DNA from: Hyphomicrobiales bacterium
Lineage (GTDB): Bacteria > Pseudomonadota > Alphaproteobacteria > Rhizobiales > Xanthobacteraceae
Length of the DNA stretch: 64,000 nt
Direction of reading: 5' to 3'
Assembly: GCA_016713235.1 (NCBI GenBank)
Contig: JADJPN010000005.1
Location: forward strand, 62,001 to 126,000
Within the stretch, counting starts at the first letter, position 1, and each line of letters begins with the position of its first letter. Shown here piece after piece: positions 52,764-61,146 of the stretch. The notes beneath the pieces are model-generated. The model worked only from the letters and a program-made list of their open reading frames with translations, ran no database searches and was not told where the DNA came from. Both the position numbers and the translations under genes were made by a program.

Positions 52764-53722
52764 TGAAACAACGCGACCGGTAGGAGCTTTCGCTCGATCA
52801 GATAGAGCAATGCCGTGACGGTCAACACCGAGGCGATGGTGCCGATCAAAATTCCGTTCGAGGATTCCTCGACATAGACGTTGTACTGCCGCGCCATAAT
52901 GAACGCGTTGAGCGCCGGCGGCAGCCCCGCCATCAAGACGGCGGTATAGACCCAGACCGGATTGATGTTCCCCATCGTACCAAGGACCAGCCACACAAGG
53001 AGCGGATGCAATAGCAGGCCGACGAAGAGTAATGCCGGCACTTCGCGCGGAACGCCGGTAAAGGGTCGTAGCGCGACCGTGACGCCGAGCGTGAAAAGTG
53101 CGCAAGGCGCGGCAGCGTTTTTCAGAAACTCCAGCATCTTGTCGATTGCGACCGGCGGCGTCCAATGCGCCCAGGCCGCGATGACGCCGAGAATGGTCGC
53201 GACGATAAAGGGGTGCGTGAAGACGCGCTTCAGCACAAAGAGCGACGTCGCAGCAAAGCCCTTCTTCTCGACACCGGCTGACGCCATCAGAAACGGCACC
53301 AGCGCGAAGAATAGCGTCGAATCGAATGTGAAGATCAGTGCGGTCGGCACGGTTGCCTGCGGGCCGAGCGCTGCGAGCGTTAACCCCGGCCCCATGTACC
53401 CGACGTTTGCGTAAGACCCGACCACGCCGGCAATTGTTGCTTCGGGCCAGTTGCCGCGGCGTGACCACAGGCCGACGAAAAATGCGAGCACGAAGGATGC
53501 GAAGGTGCAGAGCGTGGTCGCAATCACGAAACGCCAGTTCGCAAGTTCCTCGATCGGCGTGCGCGATATCAGTTGGAAGAACAGCGCAGGCAACGCGACA
53601 TAGAGGATAAAGAAGTTCAGCCACGCCATGCCGTCTTCGGGAATCTTGCCGATCTTTCCGGAGACGAAGCCGAGGAAGATCAGACCGAAGAACGGCAATG
53701 CGAGACTGAGTATGTCGGCCAT
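52760..53722 (-). CDS. AEC-family (auxin efflux carrier-like) transporter
   Basis: This 320-residue protein has about ten membrane helices in the two-bundle pattern of AEC/BART carriers. It includes LPFFGLIFLGFVSGKIGKIP, GSYANVGYMGPGLTLAALG and a matching second repeat. Some bacterial members import malonate or export dipeptides; the substrate here is unknown. The start MADILSLALPFF at 53722 is preferred over an ATG at 53752, which adds a short polar run, although no strong ribosome site is seen. Its stop overlaps the CoA-transferase gene by four bases, pointing to a shared substrate. The frame is intact. Confidence 0.88.
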   Translation of the reverse strand: MADILSLALPFFGLIFLGFVSGKIGKIPEDGMAWLNFFILYVALPALFFQLISRTPIEELANWRFVIATTLCTFASFVLAFFVGLWSRRGNWPEATIAGVVGSYANVGYMGPGLTLAALGPQATVPTALIFTFDSTLFFALVPFLMASAGVEKKGFAATSLFVLKRVFTHPFIVATILGVIAAWAHWTPPVAIDKMLEFLKNAAAPCALFTLGVTVALRPFTGVPREVPALLFVGLLLHPLLVWLVLGTMGNINPVWVYTAVLMAGLPPALNAFIMARQYNVYVEESSNGILIGTIASVLTVTALLYLIERKLLPVALFQ

Positions 53723-53852
53723 TGGAAGTCCCGGCGGGCTTTTCAACGCCACCTATCGTCCGGTCCGGGCCGTCCCGTCAACTCATGCTGCATTGCACTA
53801 GCCCGGCGCGTGGCGCTCGGCTAAAGCTGTCCAGATCAGGATGGGGGCTTTG

Positions 53853-54905
53853 ATGAGCGTTTCGAGACTGCCGAGGAATTTCTACAAGCCGCTGGCGATG
53901 GGCGCACCGGAGCCGCTGCGTGAACTACCGGTTCGCCTCGAGCGCGTGATCCAGTTCGTTCCCGGACACAATGAGAAAGTCCTTTCCAAGGTCCCTGACC
54001 TCGTGAAGCAGGTCGACGTGGTTCTTGTGAATTTGGAAGACGCCATTCCGGCGGACGCAAAGGAAGCCGCGCGCAAGGGCGTCATCAACGTCGGTAAGTC
54101 GGTGGATTTCGGTTCGACCGGATTCTGGATCCGTTGCAATTCGCTCGCGAGCCCGTGGGCGTTCGACGACATCGTCGAGATCGTCGGCGCGGTCGGCGAC
54201 AAGCTCGACGTCGTGATGCTGCCGAAGGTGGATGGACCGTGGGACATCCACTATCTCGATCAACTTCTAGCACAACTTGAAGCTAAAAGCCGCGTGAATA
54301 AGCCGATTCTTATTCATGCGATCCTTGAGACAGCCGAAGGCGTGATGAACGTCGACCGGATCGCGAGCGCCTCCCCGCGCATGCACGGCATGAGCTTCGG
54401 TCCGGCGGACCTTGCCGCTTCGCGCGGCATGAAAACCACGCGGGTCGGCGGCGGCCATCCCGGCTATCAGGTCGTGGCCGACGCAGAAGCAGGAAAGCAG
54501 GAGCGCGTCCGCTACCAGCAGGATCTCTGGCATTACTCCATCGGCAAAATGGTCGACGCCTGCGCGGCCAACGGCATCAAGCCGTTCTACGGTCCGTTTG
54601 GCGACTTTGCAGACCCGGAAGCCTGCGAAGCGCAGTTCCGGAACGCCTTCCTGCAAGGCTGCCTTGGGGCGTGGTCGCTGCACCCGACCCAGATCGAGAT
54701 TGCGAAGAAGGTTTTCAGTCCGGACCCGCAAGAAGTGGCGTTTGCGAAGAAGGCCATCGACGCGATGCCGGACGGCATGGGCGTCGCGCTGGTGGACGGC
54801 AAGATGCTGGACGACGCGACCTGGAAGCAGGCGAAGGTCATGGTCGACCTCGCGAATCTGGTCGCCGAGAAAGACCCCTCGCGGGCGAACCTCTACAAGC
54901 TCTAG
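53853..54905 (+). CDS. HpcH/HpaI-type CoA-ester lyase (malyl-CoA lyase-like)
   Basis: These Mg-dependent TIM-barrel enzymes cleave malyl-CoA or beta-methylmalyl-CoA to acetyl- or propionyl-CoA and glyoxylate. Marks are VPGHNEKVLSKVPD, VVLVNLEDAIPADAKEAAR (acidic metal ligand), ETAEGVMNVDRIASASPRMH and FGPADLAASRGM. From ATG 53853 the protein is 350 residues, matching L-malyl-CoA/beta-methylmalyl-CoA lyases better than citrate lyase beta subunits. Upstream ATG 53841 gives only MGAL more. It is divergent from the AEC/CoA-transferase pair, which suggests a common acyl-CoA pathway. The frame is intact. Confidence 0.9.
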   Translation: MSVSRLPRNFYKPLAMGAPEPLRELPVRLERVIQFVPGHNEKVLSKVPDLVKQVDVVLVNLEDAIPADAKEAARKGVINVGKSVDFGSTGFWIRCNSLASPWAFDDIVEIVGAVGDKLDVVMLPKVDGPWDIHYLDQLLAQLEAKSRVNKPILIHAILETAEGVMNVDRIASASPRMHGMSFGPADLAASRGMKTTRVGGGHPGYQVVADAEAGKQERVRYQQDLWHYSIGKMVDACAANGIKPFYGPFGDFADPEACEAQFRNAFLQGCLGAWSLHPTQIEIAKKVFSPDPQEVAFAKKAIDAMPDGMGVALVDGKMLDDATWKQAKVMVDLANLVAEKDPSRANLYKL

Positions 54906-54945
54906 CGGCTTCTGCTAGCTTCCCTCCAGGGAGCCCGCAGATCGC

Positions 54946-55869
54946 ATGAAGACTTTCGTTGTCGTGAACCCCGCTGCCGCTGGCGGCCGGGCTGGCAAGC
55001 ATTGGCCCAGAATTTCGCGCGAACTGAAGTCAGCGATCGGCGATTTCGATTCCGCGCTCACGAAGAGGCCCGGTGAAGCATCCGCCCTCGTTCGCAACGC
55101 GATTGCGAATGGCGCGAAGACGGTGATCGCCGTCGGCGGGGACGGCACGATCAACGAGGCAGTCAATGGTCTCAGCAATACGGACGCCTTGCCACCGGGC
55201 GACGTCAGTTTCGGTTTCGTTATGTATGGCACTGGCGGTGACTTCCGCCGCTCGCTCGATTTTCCCAAAGGCGTCAGTGCTGCGATCGAGCGCCTGAAAA
55301 GCGGGCGGACACAAGTCATCGATCTCGGCAGGCTGAGCTACACCGCGCCGAACGGCACGAAGGCGCAGCGCTGGTTCAATAATATTTCCAGTTTCGGTTT
55401 TTCGGGAGAAGTCGTGCGCGCGGTGAATGCGGCACGCTTCAGCAAACTGCTCGGGGGCAAGTTCTCGTTCTTCTGGAACAGCTTTATCGAGCTTCGAAAG
55501 TATCAGGGCTGCAAGGTCGACATCACCATCGACGGGAAAACGATCTCGGAGAACGTGTGCACAGCGGCGATCTGCAACGGCCGCTTCTTCGGCGGCGGCA
55601 TGATGATGGCGCCGGACGCCGTCCTGGACGATGGCAATTTCGATGTCGTCGTTGTCCGGCAAGACCCGCCGCTTACGATCTTCGACATGCGGCTGCTCTA
55701 TTCGGGTGCACACCTGAAACATCCAAACGTCTCGGTTCATCGCGGCCGCAAGGTGGAAGCAAGACCGCTTTCCAATGCACCAATCTATCTCGATGTCGAA
55801 GGCGAAGCCCCAGGCTCGCTCCCGGCGACATTCGAGGTGGTGCCTCGCGCGCTCAGGGTGCTCTGCTAA
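54946..55869 (+). CDS. diacylglycerol/lipid kinase-family protein
   Basis: This 307-residue protein has the DAGK catalytic domain: VVNPAAAGGRAGKHW at the start, the nucleotide loop VGGDGTINEAVNGL, and a GTGGDFRRSLDFP segment. The C-terminal half has FNNISSFGFSGEVVRAVN and CNGRFFGGGMMMAPDA. Members phosphorylate diacylglycerol, sphingosine-like or phosphatidylglycerol-type lipids at the inner membrane face. The substrate is not determined here. It follows the CoA lyase by 40 bases and may be co-transcribed. The frame is intact. Confidence 0.92.
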   Translation: MKTFVVVNPAAAGGRAGKHWPRISRELKSAIGDFDSALTKRPGEASALVRNAIANGAKTVIAVGGDGTINEAVNGLSNTDALPPGDVSFGFVMYGTGGDFRRSLDFPKGVSAAIERLKSGRTQVIDLGRLSYTAPNGTKAQRWFNNISSFGFSGEVVRAVNAARFSKLLGGKFSFFWNSFIELRKYQGCKVDITIDGKTISENVCTAAICNGRFFGGGMMMAPDAVLDDGNFDVVVVRQDPPLTIFDMRLLYSGAHLKHPNVSVHRGRKVEARPLSNAPIYLDVEGEAPGSLPATFEVVPRALRVLC

Positions 55870-55945
55870 CGCCTGGGTTGCACCGCCCCTTATCTTCCTC
55901 CCGTGAAATTGATCGAAATTGCCCAAGTTTGGCTGGATTGATCCC

Positions 55946-56305
55946 ATGGTTTATGACGCTGCCATGAGAAGCGAACCTGCCAAGCCGCGCGAAGCGAAAT
56001 ACCGGATCGGACAGGTCGTCCGGCATCGCTTCTATCCGTTTCGCGGCGTGATCTATGACGTCGACCCGACGTTCAATAATACCGAGGAATGGTGGCTTTC
56101 GATCCCCGAGGCCATGCGCCCGTCGAAAGACCAGCCGTTTTACCATCTGCTCGCGGAGAACGCCGAGACGGAATATTCGGCTTACGTTTCCGAGCAGAAT
56201 TTGCTGCCGGATGAATCCGGGGAGCCGCTGCGTCATCCCGAGCTCGAGGAAAAGTTCGAAGTCGATGGCGAAGGTAATTACCGGGCGCGCGGACGCGCGA
56301 ACTAA
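55946..56305 (+). CDS. hspQ: heat-shock protein HspQ
   Basis: HspQ is a small hemimethylated-DNA-binding-type protein that acts as a specificity factor for Lon protease in enterobacteria. The conserved core is KYRIGQVVRHRFYPFRGVIY, DVDPTFNNTEEWW, PFYHLLAENAETEYSAYVSE and QNLLPD. Two ATGs, 55946 and 55964, are both plausible; neither has a strong ribosome site. The shorter start gives MRSEPAKPREAKYRIGQ and matches family lengths a little better. The C-terminus ends in a polar tail (NYRARGRAN). A strong terminator follows 15 bases later. The frame is intact. Confidence 0.92.
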   Translation: MVYDAAMRSEPAKPREAKYRIGQVVRHRFYPFRGVIYDVDPTFNNTEEWWLSIPEAMRPSKDQPFYHLLAENAETEYSAYVSEQNLLPDESGEPLRHPELEEKFEVDGEGNYRARGRAN

Positions 56306-56320
56306 TCGAGATCCCAAAGA

Positions 56321-56353
56321 AAAACGGCGCGTCTTTCGACGCGCCGTTTTTTT
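56321..56353. terminator. bidirectional Rho-independent terminator
   Basis: AAAACGGCGCGTC (56321-56333) and GACGCGCCGTTTT (56338-56350) form a perfect 13-bp stem around TTTC, with A-rich sequence before and TTT after. It lies between the convergent hspQ and IalB genes and can work in both directions. It is the clearest terminator in the window. Confidence 0.93.
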
Positions 56354-56370
56354 GATTTCGGGTGAAGCGC

Positions 56371-57049
56371 TTACTGCTTCTTGTTCTGTTCCTGAATGCG
56401 CTTCAAGGTTTCCTTGGCTTCATTCTGGACCGCGTTGTCGAGCGCCTTCTTTTGCGCCTGGATTTCCTTCGGATCGACCGGCGGGCCGTCGTAGGACTTG
56501 CCGAAGTCGTTGAGCGGGAACGTGATGTTCACCGTGCGGCCCATGTGATTGATCATTTGCACGAGCAGCGTCTTGCCGCCCTTCATGCCGTTGATGAATG
56601 CGTCGTTCGCTTCCATGTCGGCAAGGCAGCCGCCCTGACCGCAGATCGTGTACTTCACTTCGATCGGCTGGTTCTGGTCGATGACGACGCGAAGGCCGGG
56701 CTGCGAGCAGCATGCCGAACGGAACGGCGATACGGAACAGGCGCTGGGCGCCCTTCTCTTCGATCACGGTAACGACCGCGAGGACCTGACCGGTCTCGGC
56801 GAAGAGCTGCTGGGTGATACCGCAGGTCTCTTTCGTATTCGCATCCGCGGGCTGGCAGAGCTTGGTCCAGCGGGTCGCGGCGACCTGTTGCTGTTTGGGC
56901 TGTGCGTTCGCCTTCGGCGCTTCCTCTTTCTTCTTCGAGTCTTTCTTCTTTTCCTGCGCGAAGGCCGTGGCGGTGCTGCCGATCACGCCGGCCGAGCCGA
57001 CGGCTATCGCGAGCGCGCAGATCAACGCGGTAGACAAACGAAACTTCAT
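56371..57049 (-). pseudogene. invasion-associated locus B (IalB) family protein, single frameshift
   Basis: IalB-family proteins are secreted or periplasmic proteins of alphaproteobacteria; the Bartonella founder promotes erythrocyte invasion, but most are envelope proteins of unknown role. From ATG 57049 there is a signal peptide (TALICALAIAVGSAGVIG, cleavage near AFAQ), a lysine-rich linker (EKKKDSKKKEEAPK) and the domain (CQPADANTKETCGITQQLF). It stays in frame to PFGMLLA. One extra G near 56707 then shifts the frame; removing it gives LLAPGLRVVIDQNQPIEVKY and continues with TICGQGGCLADMEANDAFI to the stop at 56371. The disulfide cysteines of the family are all present. Confidence 0.87.
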
Positions 57050-57263
57050 GGATATTCCCCTGTAATTTTCGGCCGCTACACTACTGACCCGGCGGCTCGC
57101 CAGACCGGGCTCCGGCCCACACTTTGCTGATTTGTTCTGCACCCTGTCTGCGGCAAATAAGGCTAGACCGAGGCGCTGCGCAAGGGTTTCCGCGAGGCTG
57201 CGTGATAAGGTCCCAAGACAGGCGGACGATTCGAACTGTAACAAAAAGGGAGCGCGTATCGCC

Positions 57264-59095
57264 GTGCGGATCATCGCCCTGATGCGCGAATCGGCGTGGC
57301 GGCACTCCCTTCGGACCGCCGCCGTACTTTGTTTTGCCGTGCTGTCTCCGCCTGCTTTCGCGGCCGGCTCCAGCCACGCGCTCGCGATGCACGGCGAACC
57401 CGCCTATGCCCCGGGCTTCAGCCACTTCAAGTACGCCAATCCGGATGCGCCAAAGGCGGCAGGCTTACGCATGGGATCGCCGGCACCTTCGACAGCATCA
57501 ACCCCTTTGTCATCCGCGGTAATCCGTTCCAGCAGATCCGGGGGCATGTCGTCGAAAGCCTCATGGTCCGCTCGCAGGATGAGCCGTTCACGCTCTACGG
57601 GCTGATCGCGAACGGCGTGGAGACCGACGACGCGCGCAGCTTCGTCGCCTTCACCATCGATCCGCGTGCGCGCTTCTCGGACGGCAGGCCCGTGACTGCG
57701 GATGATGTGCTGTTCTCGTGGAGTCTCCTTCGCGACAAAGGGCGGCCCAATCACCGGCTCTATTACGCAAAGGTTGTGAAAGCCGCGAAGGTCGCGCCCG
57801 ACAAAGTGCGGTTCGATTTCGACAGTGCCGGCGACCGTGAGTTGCCCCTCATCCTCGCGCTGCTGCCTGTGTTGCCAAAGCATGCGACGGACGTGGAGCG
57901 TTTCGGCGAGCCCTCGCTCACGATCGGACCCGGAAGTGGACCCTATGTCGTCGCTGAAGTTCGTGCCGGCAGCTTTGTCGTGCTGAAGCGCAACACGGAA
58001 TATTGGGCGCGCGATCTCGCGGTAAACCGGGGTCATTTCAATTTCGACGAATTGCGTTTCGAGTTCTATCGCGACACCACAGGTTGGTTGGAAGCGTTCA
58101 AACGCGGTCTTTACGATTTTCGCATCGAGGACGACCCGAAACGATGGGCGAACGATTACGATTTTCCCGCGGCGCGCACCGACGGGCTGATCCGCGAAAC
58201 GCTAGACACCAAAACGCCGAAGCCGATGCTGGCTTTTGTCTTCAATACGCTGCGCGAGATTTTTGCAGACAAGCGCGTGCGAGAAGCGCTGCTCGCATTG
58301 TTCGATTTCGAGTGGATGAATGCGAAGCTCTTTCACTCCGCTTATGCACGGACCGGCAGCTTCTTCGAAGGATCGGTTCTTTCTGCGCGCGGCATTCCTG
58401 CGAGCGGCGCCGAGCGCAGTTTGCTGGCACCATTCCTGAAGGAACTTCGCGCGGACGTGCTTTCCGGCACCTATCAGCCGCCGCGGTCTGATGGCAGTGG
58501 CGCCGACCGCGTGCACGCGCGCCGTGCTTTTGCGCTTCTTGCCGAGGCCGGCTGGAATTTTCGCAACGGCGCGCTAGTCAGAAAAGCTGACGCTGCGCCC
58601 TTTCAATTCGAAATTCTCGTGACCAAGCGCGAGGAAGAGCGGATCGCGACAATCTACGCGACCATGCTTCGCCGCGCGGGGATCACCGCAAATGTGCGGA
58701 TGGTCGAGGGTGGCCAATTTGAAGCGCGTCGCCAGCAATACGACTTCGACATGATCCCGGTGACTTGGCAGCAGTCGCTCTCGCCGGGGAACGAGCAGTA
58801 TTTTTATTTCGGTTCCATGAGCGCCGACCAGCCTGCGACGCGCAACTACATGGGCATCAAATCCGGGGCGGCCGACGCGATGATCGACGCGCTGCTGCGC
58901 GCGAAGTCACTCGAGCAACTGACGAGCGCGGCGCGCGCGCTCGACCGCGTGCTGATGTCCGGCCTTTACGTCATTCCCCTCTTTCATCTGCCGCAACAAT
59001 GGGTCACGCGTTGGCCGCATATCGAGCGGCCTAAAATATTGCCGGACCAAGGCGCGATGCCTGAGGTGTGGTGGCAAAAGCGAGTGGCCCAATGA
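57264..59095 (+). pseudogene. extracellular peptide/solute-binding protein (SBP family 5), single frameshift
   Basis: Family 5 binding proteins deliver peptides or other solutes to ABC importers. A signal peptide (TAAVLCFAVLSPPAFAAGSS) starts at GTG 57264 or ATG 57282, followed by HGEPAYAPGFSHFKYANPDA. Near 57470 the frame changes. The rest (GIAGTFDSINPFVIRGNPFQ, GVETDDARSFVAFTIDPRAR) is intact to the stop at 59095. A single added base in CGCATGGGATC restores about 611 residues. No permease or ATPase gene is nearby, so the protein is an orphan or works with a remote transporter. Its stop overlaps the next gene by four bases. Confidence 0.88.
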
Positions 59096-60492
59096 GCACC
59101 ATTGCATCCAACGTCACGCTCGACGCCCTGTTCAGGCGCAATGCAACGCTGCGCGGCGATCTGCGGGCCTTGCATGATCTCGACGGCACGTCGCTGAGTT
59201 ATACCGAAACAGCGAATGCAGTCGCGCATGTTACCGAACAGATCGCGGCTTTAGGGTTGCCAGCCAACAGCACAATTGCGCTGCTGCTCCCCAATGGACG
59301 CGAGCTTATCGTCGCGACGCTCGCGGTCATGCGAAGCGGCCACCTCGTAGTGCCGATGCCGGTGGCGTGGAGAAAGTCCGATCTCGTGCGGGCCTGCCGC
59401 GAAGCGGAAGTCACCGCACTGATTACGACGGCGAACTTCGCTGCTGAGCGCTTGCCTGAGCTCGCCGCAGAGGTCGCGATCGAGGTGTTCGAACTGAGTT
59501 TCCCTTGTGCCTTCGGCGCTGCGCTACCAGATGGCTTGCTGCCACTGCCATTCGACACGCAGAGCGAGCCGCTCCTCGCCAATACTTCGCTCGGGAATAC
59601 GCCCTCGCCCGGCATCGGCACCTTGGAGCCATCGACCGGCGGCGTGCGGCTCGTGCTTCACACGGACGACGAACTCCTCGCCGCGGGACTGGGGCCATGC
59701 TCGCCGGCGACATTCGCGGCGGCGATGCCATCGTCTCCGCGATTTCGTTCACGACATTCGCAGGCCTGACGGCGGCGCTGGTGCCGTGGCTCCTGTGCAG
59801 CGGAACGCTGACGCTGCTGGATTTTCCGGAACGCGTGCTCAGCGAAACAGACAGGAACACGCACCTGATCGCGTCATTGCTGCGCTCGCCGCCTCGATGC
59901 CGACTGCAATCGCTTCTGCATTTGCCGTTCATTATGCGGGAGTTGAACCCGTTACGGCGTTTCCTGCGCTGAACGCTGAAAACATCGTTGACGTTATCGC
60001 TATCGGGGAAGTCGCGGCGATTGCGTTGCCGCGCTCGGAGCGGAGCCTTGCCGCTGCCTTGCCGATTGGTGCGGTTCACGCTGGAAATGCCGGTGCCGGT
60101 TCGCCTGTCGTCATCGAGACGCGTGTAAGCGACAATTTGCTGGAAATCCGCGGTGCAATTGTCTCAAAAGACATTCTCGGCGGAGACGATTGGCTTGCGA
60201 CAGTATTTGTGACTGCGCCGCATGGGTCGGGGCGTGTTTATGTCACTGCGCCGGACGAACTGCTGACGATTGGAGCGCTTTCCTTTAACTGTTCGGATCT
60301 TGAGCGGCGTATTCGGGCGGCGTCACTCGTGTCCGAGGTTTATGCCGTATCCGACCCTATCCTCGGCGCGAGACTTGTTATTGCCACGGATCGCCCCACG
60401 GATACTGCACGTGCGCTGCTTGACGCCGGGTTGCCGCGCATCGTTGCCGGTGCCGCGCAAAAATTCACACTTCGCGGGCTATCGCCAGTTAA
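59092..60492 (+). pseudogene. adenylate-forming (AMP-binding)-like protein, frameshifted
   Basis: The frame opens like a class I adenylate-forming enzyme: TLDALFRRNATLRGDLRALH, LSYTETANAVAHVTEQ, IALLLPNGRELIVATLAVMR and GHLVVPMPVAWRKSDLV. It changes at 59697 (a G missing from GGGGG, restoring LGAMLAGDIRGGDAIVSAIS), near 59870 (VIAALAASMPTAIASAF) and near 60465. There, one extra A in the run CAAAAA would give AQKIHTSRAIAS and a TAA at 60490, just before dsbA. The usual phosphate-binding STG...PKG loop is replaced by EPSTGGVRLVLHT, so activity is doubtful. The start ATG overlaps the binding-protein stop (ATGA). Confidence 0.75.
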
Positions 60493-60501
60493 GGAGCAAT
60501 C

Positions 60502-61146
60502 ATGCCGACGCCGCTTACCATCGATGTCGTATCGGACGTGGTTTGCCCTCGGTGCTACGTTGGCAAGCGCCGGCTCGAAGCCGCGCTCGCTTTGCGCAAG
60601 GACATCACGCCCGAAATTCGCTGGCGACCGTTTTTTCTCGATCCAACCGTGCCGCGTGCGGGCAAGCCGCGCATTGACTACATCACCGGGAAGTTTGGGG
60701 GCGTCGATAAGATTACGCCAGCGCATGAGCGTCTCGTCGGCATAGGCAAAGCCGTCGGCATCGATTTCAATTTCGCTGGCATCGAGGTGCAGCCGAACTC
60801 GCTGGACGCACACCGGCTGATTAGTTGGGCGCAAGCGGAAGGCAAAGCAGACGCGCTGGTCGAAAACCTCTTCGCGGGGTTCTTCGTGAACGGCGTCAAT
60901 CTTGCGGATCGCGCGTCACTCGCAGCCGCGGCGGCGCGTGCGGGAATGGACGCAGCGGCGGTGAGTGCTGATCTTGCGTCCGACAAGGACGAAGAGATCG
61001 TAGCCAAACAGGCGCAAGCCGCCTCCGCAAGCGGCATCGGCGGCGTGCCGTTTTTCGTGTTCGGCGGCAAGGTTGCCGTCTCAGGCGCGCAGGAATCCGA
61101 AGTGATTTCCTCGGCGATGGATCAGGCCCTCGCCGCGTCCGCCTAG
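60502..61146 (+). CDS. DsbA-family oxidoreductase (FrnE-like) with CPRC motif
   Basis: This 214-residue thioredoxin-fold protein starts VVSDVVCPRCYVGKRRLE, with the family pattern SD..CPWCYxGK.R.E, and ends with GIGGVPFFVFGGKVAVSGAQ. Family members include FrnE-type polyketide proteins and 2-hydroxychromene-2-carboxylate isomerase relatives. It has no signal peptide and so is probably cytosolic. The active site reads C15-P-R17-C18 where Trp is usual; the codon is CGG (60550-60552) versus TGG, one base apart. AGGAG precedes ATG 60502. Its stop overlaps the stop of convergent mfd by four bases (CTAG). The frame is intact. Confidence 0.9.
   Translation: MPTPLTIDVVSDVVCPRCYVGKRRLEAALALRKDITPEIRWRPFFLDPTVPRAGKPRIDYITGKFGGVDKITPAHERLVGIGKAVGIDFNFAGIEVQPNSLDAHRLISWAQAEGKADALVENLFAGFFVNGVNLADRASLAAAAARAGMDAAAVSADLASDKDEEIVAKQAQAASASGIGGVPFFVFGGKVAVSGAQESEVISSAMDQALAASA

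Noticed and set aside
52764..53624. Upstream extension of the CoA-transferase frame
   Set aside because: It lies over the AEC transporter gene; homologues start at MNTSNEAPLKG.
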